A DNA stretch of 64,000 nt from UBA5429 sp942493315 (GTDB lineage Bacteria; Bacteroidota; Bacteroidia; Bacteroidales; WCHB1-69), in assembly GCA_942493315.1 (NCBI GenBank), contig OW818690.1, positions 744,001 through 808,000 of the forward strand, given 5' to 3'. Below the pieces are notes generated by a model, which saw nothing but the letters and a program-made list of their open reading frames with translations, was not told the DNA's origin and ran no database searches. Positions 63,175-64,000 of this stretch are shown one piece after another (position 1 is the stretch's first letter; each line of letters starts with the position of its first letter). Position numbers and translations under genes: made by a program.

Positions 63175-64000
63175 TTATTGTATAAAACTTCTTAGGAGGT
63201 CTATCTCTTGTTTCCATAGAGAATCATCCGGAGTTTCCATTATAATAGGCATATTATCAAAACGGGGATCATTGATAAAACGTTTAAAGAAATCGATATC
63301 TAAAAAACCTCTTCCAATACTATCATGTCTGTCAACACGACTTCCAAACTCCTTTTTAGTATCATTTAGATGGATTGCTTTTAAATATTGAGACCCCACG
63401 ATTTCATCGAACTCTTGAAATGTTTTCTGATATCCGTCAAACGATTTAAGATCGTATCCTGCAGAATAAGAATGGCAAGTATCTATACAAACACCAACTC
63501 TTGATTTATCTTCAACTTTATCGATAATTTGAGCTAAATGTACAAAACTAAATCCAACATTCGTACCTTGACCTGCTGTATTTTCAATGACTGCAGTAAC
63601 CCCATTCGTTTTATCTAAAGCCATATTTATGGATTCTGAGATGGTTTTCAAACAATCATCTAAACTAATTTTATTCAAATGACTTCCGGGATGGAAGTTC
63701 AAAAAGAGTAACCCTAGCTGTTCACATCTTCTCATTTCATCCAAAAATGCAGTTCTTGATTTGTCAAGTCCCTCCATTTCGGGATGTCCAAGATTGATCA
63801 AATAACTATCGTGAGGAAGAATATGTTCAGGTAAGATATTATATTTAGTACAGTTTTCTTTAAATAGCGCAATGCTTTTCGAAGAAAGAGGTGGAGCCTC
63901 CCACCTTTTTTGGTTTTTGGTAAAAAGGGCAAATGCATTTGCTCCGATTAGATGAGCATTAACAGGGGCATTTTCAACACCACCTTCAGCACTAACATGA
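63175..64000 (-). CDS. nfo: Deoxyribonuclease IV (endonuclease IV), 5' partial
   Basis: The frame is open to the right window edge, so the N-terminus lies outside. The first visible residues HVSAEGGVENAPVN and AHLIGANAFALFTKN, with LPHDSYLINLGHPE, NFHPGSHLNK, AVIENTAGQGTNVGF, GVCIDTCHSYSAGYD and HLNDTKKEFGSRVDRHDSIG, cover the metal-binding sites of Nfo. It cuts AP sites and 3'-blocked ends in base-excision repair. An apparent start at 63801 is internal. Confidence 0.93.
   Translation of the reverse strand, partial: HVSAEGGVENAPVNAHLIGANAFALFTKNQKRWEAPPLSSKSIALFKENCTKYNILPEHILPHDSYLINLGHPEMEGLDKSRTAFLDEMRRCEQLGLLFLNFHPGSHLNKISLDDCLKTISESINMALDKTNGVTAVIENTAGQGTNVGFSFVHLAQIIDKVEDKSRVGVCIDTCHSYSAGYDLKSFDGYQKTFQEFDEIVGSQYLKAIHLNDTKKEFGSRVDRHDSIGRGFLDIDFFKRFINDPRFDNMPIIMETPDDSLWKQEIDLLRSFIQ

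Noticed and set aside
63175..63801. Endonuclease IV as a complete 208-aa gene
   Set aside because: Conserved N-terminal motifs continue in frame to the window edge, so the gene is cut by the window.

Overview
The window looks like a chromosomal segment of a low-GC member of the Bacteroidota (Bacteroidia; genus not determined). The evidence is the repeated TAnnTTTG promoter element before genes, secreted proteins with type IX secretion C-terminal domains, a TonB-dependent receptor with a carboxypeptidase-like N-terminal domain, SufE, LpxH, MeaB and the gene order. No rRNA, tRNA or CRISPR array was seen. Genes run off both edges: a urea-transporter/M23 peptidase fusion on the left and endonuclease IV on the right.

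Layout. 1-4.8 kb: a tight minus-strand operon of PqqD-like protein, ATP-grasp ligase, PLP decarboxylase and membrane/M23 fusion, with a CRP/FNR-type palindrome upstream. 5-9.5 kb: a GxxExxY gene between long imperfect inverted repeats, meaB, and two diverged secreted paralogues separated by a dead IS4-like element. 9.5-15.8 kb: an eight-gene minus-strand housekeeping operon (P-loop kinase, flippase-like protein, rfaE2, M23-LysM, dCMP deaminase, uppP, truB, DUF362 ferredoxin). 15.8-24.1 kb: accessory and repeat-rich, with a T9SS-exported 939-aa protein, an unknown 251-aa protein followed directly by a 21-bp-period array, and an IS110 element inserted in a GAGCAC-type array. 24.1-31 kb: metallo-hydrolase, GH29 fucosidase, methyltransferase, a RecQ-PRTase helicase overlapping a DprA/Smf gene, then 82 in-register copies of a 7-bp repeat. 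31-44.4 kb: a glycan operon starting with the CDP-3,6-dideoxyhexose genes rfbF-rfbG-rfbH and a YerE-like TPP enzyme (yersiniose-type branched sugar), then HAD phosphatase, aldolase fusion, FkbM methyltransferase, SDR, GT2 and a GT39-like/TPR protein. 44.4-54.5 kb: an orphan OppB-like permease, aminotransferase, uvrB, lpxH, comEC, smpB, a MerR regulator, polysaccharide deacetylase and GT2. 54.5-64 kb: repeat-flanked secreted genes, an M6 protease, sufE, an M16 peptidase, a TonB receptor and nfo.

The strongest find is in the IS110 element (22412-24029). Removing it restores the surrounding repeat array exactly and fixes the core dinucleotide as AC. The roughly 173-nt leader before the transposase folds by eye into a 5' hairpin and two internal-loop stems. 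The first loop matches the two flanking target half-sites and the second matches the element's own two ends, as expected for a bridge RNA programmed for this repeat array. The transposase reading frame is broken by one extra A in an A7 run.

Other leads are the RecQ-PRTase/DprA pair (possible conflict system), the PqqD/ATP-grasp/decarboxylase/urea-transporter operon (possible small-molecule or peptide pathway), many unrelated tandem arrays that all have period 7 (or 21), and a chimeric secreted gene whose promoter, signal peptide and next residues duplicate those of the M6 protease. Everything here comes from reading the sequence by eye; no database search or folding program was run.
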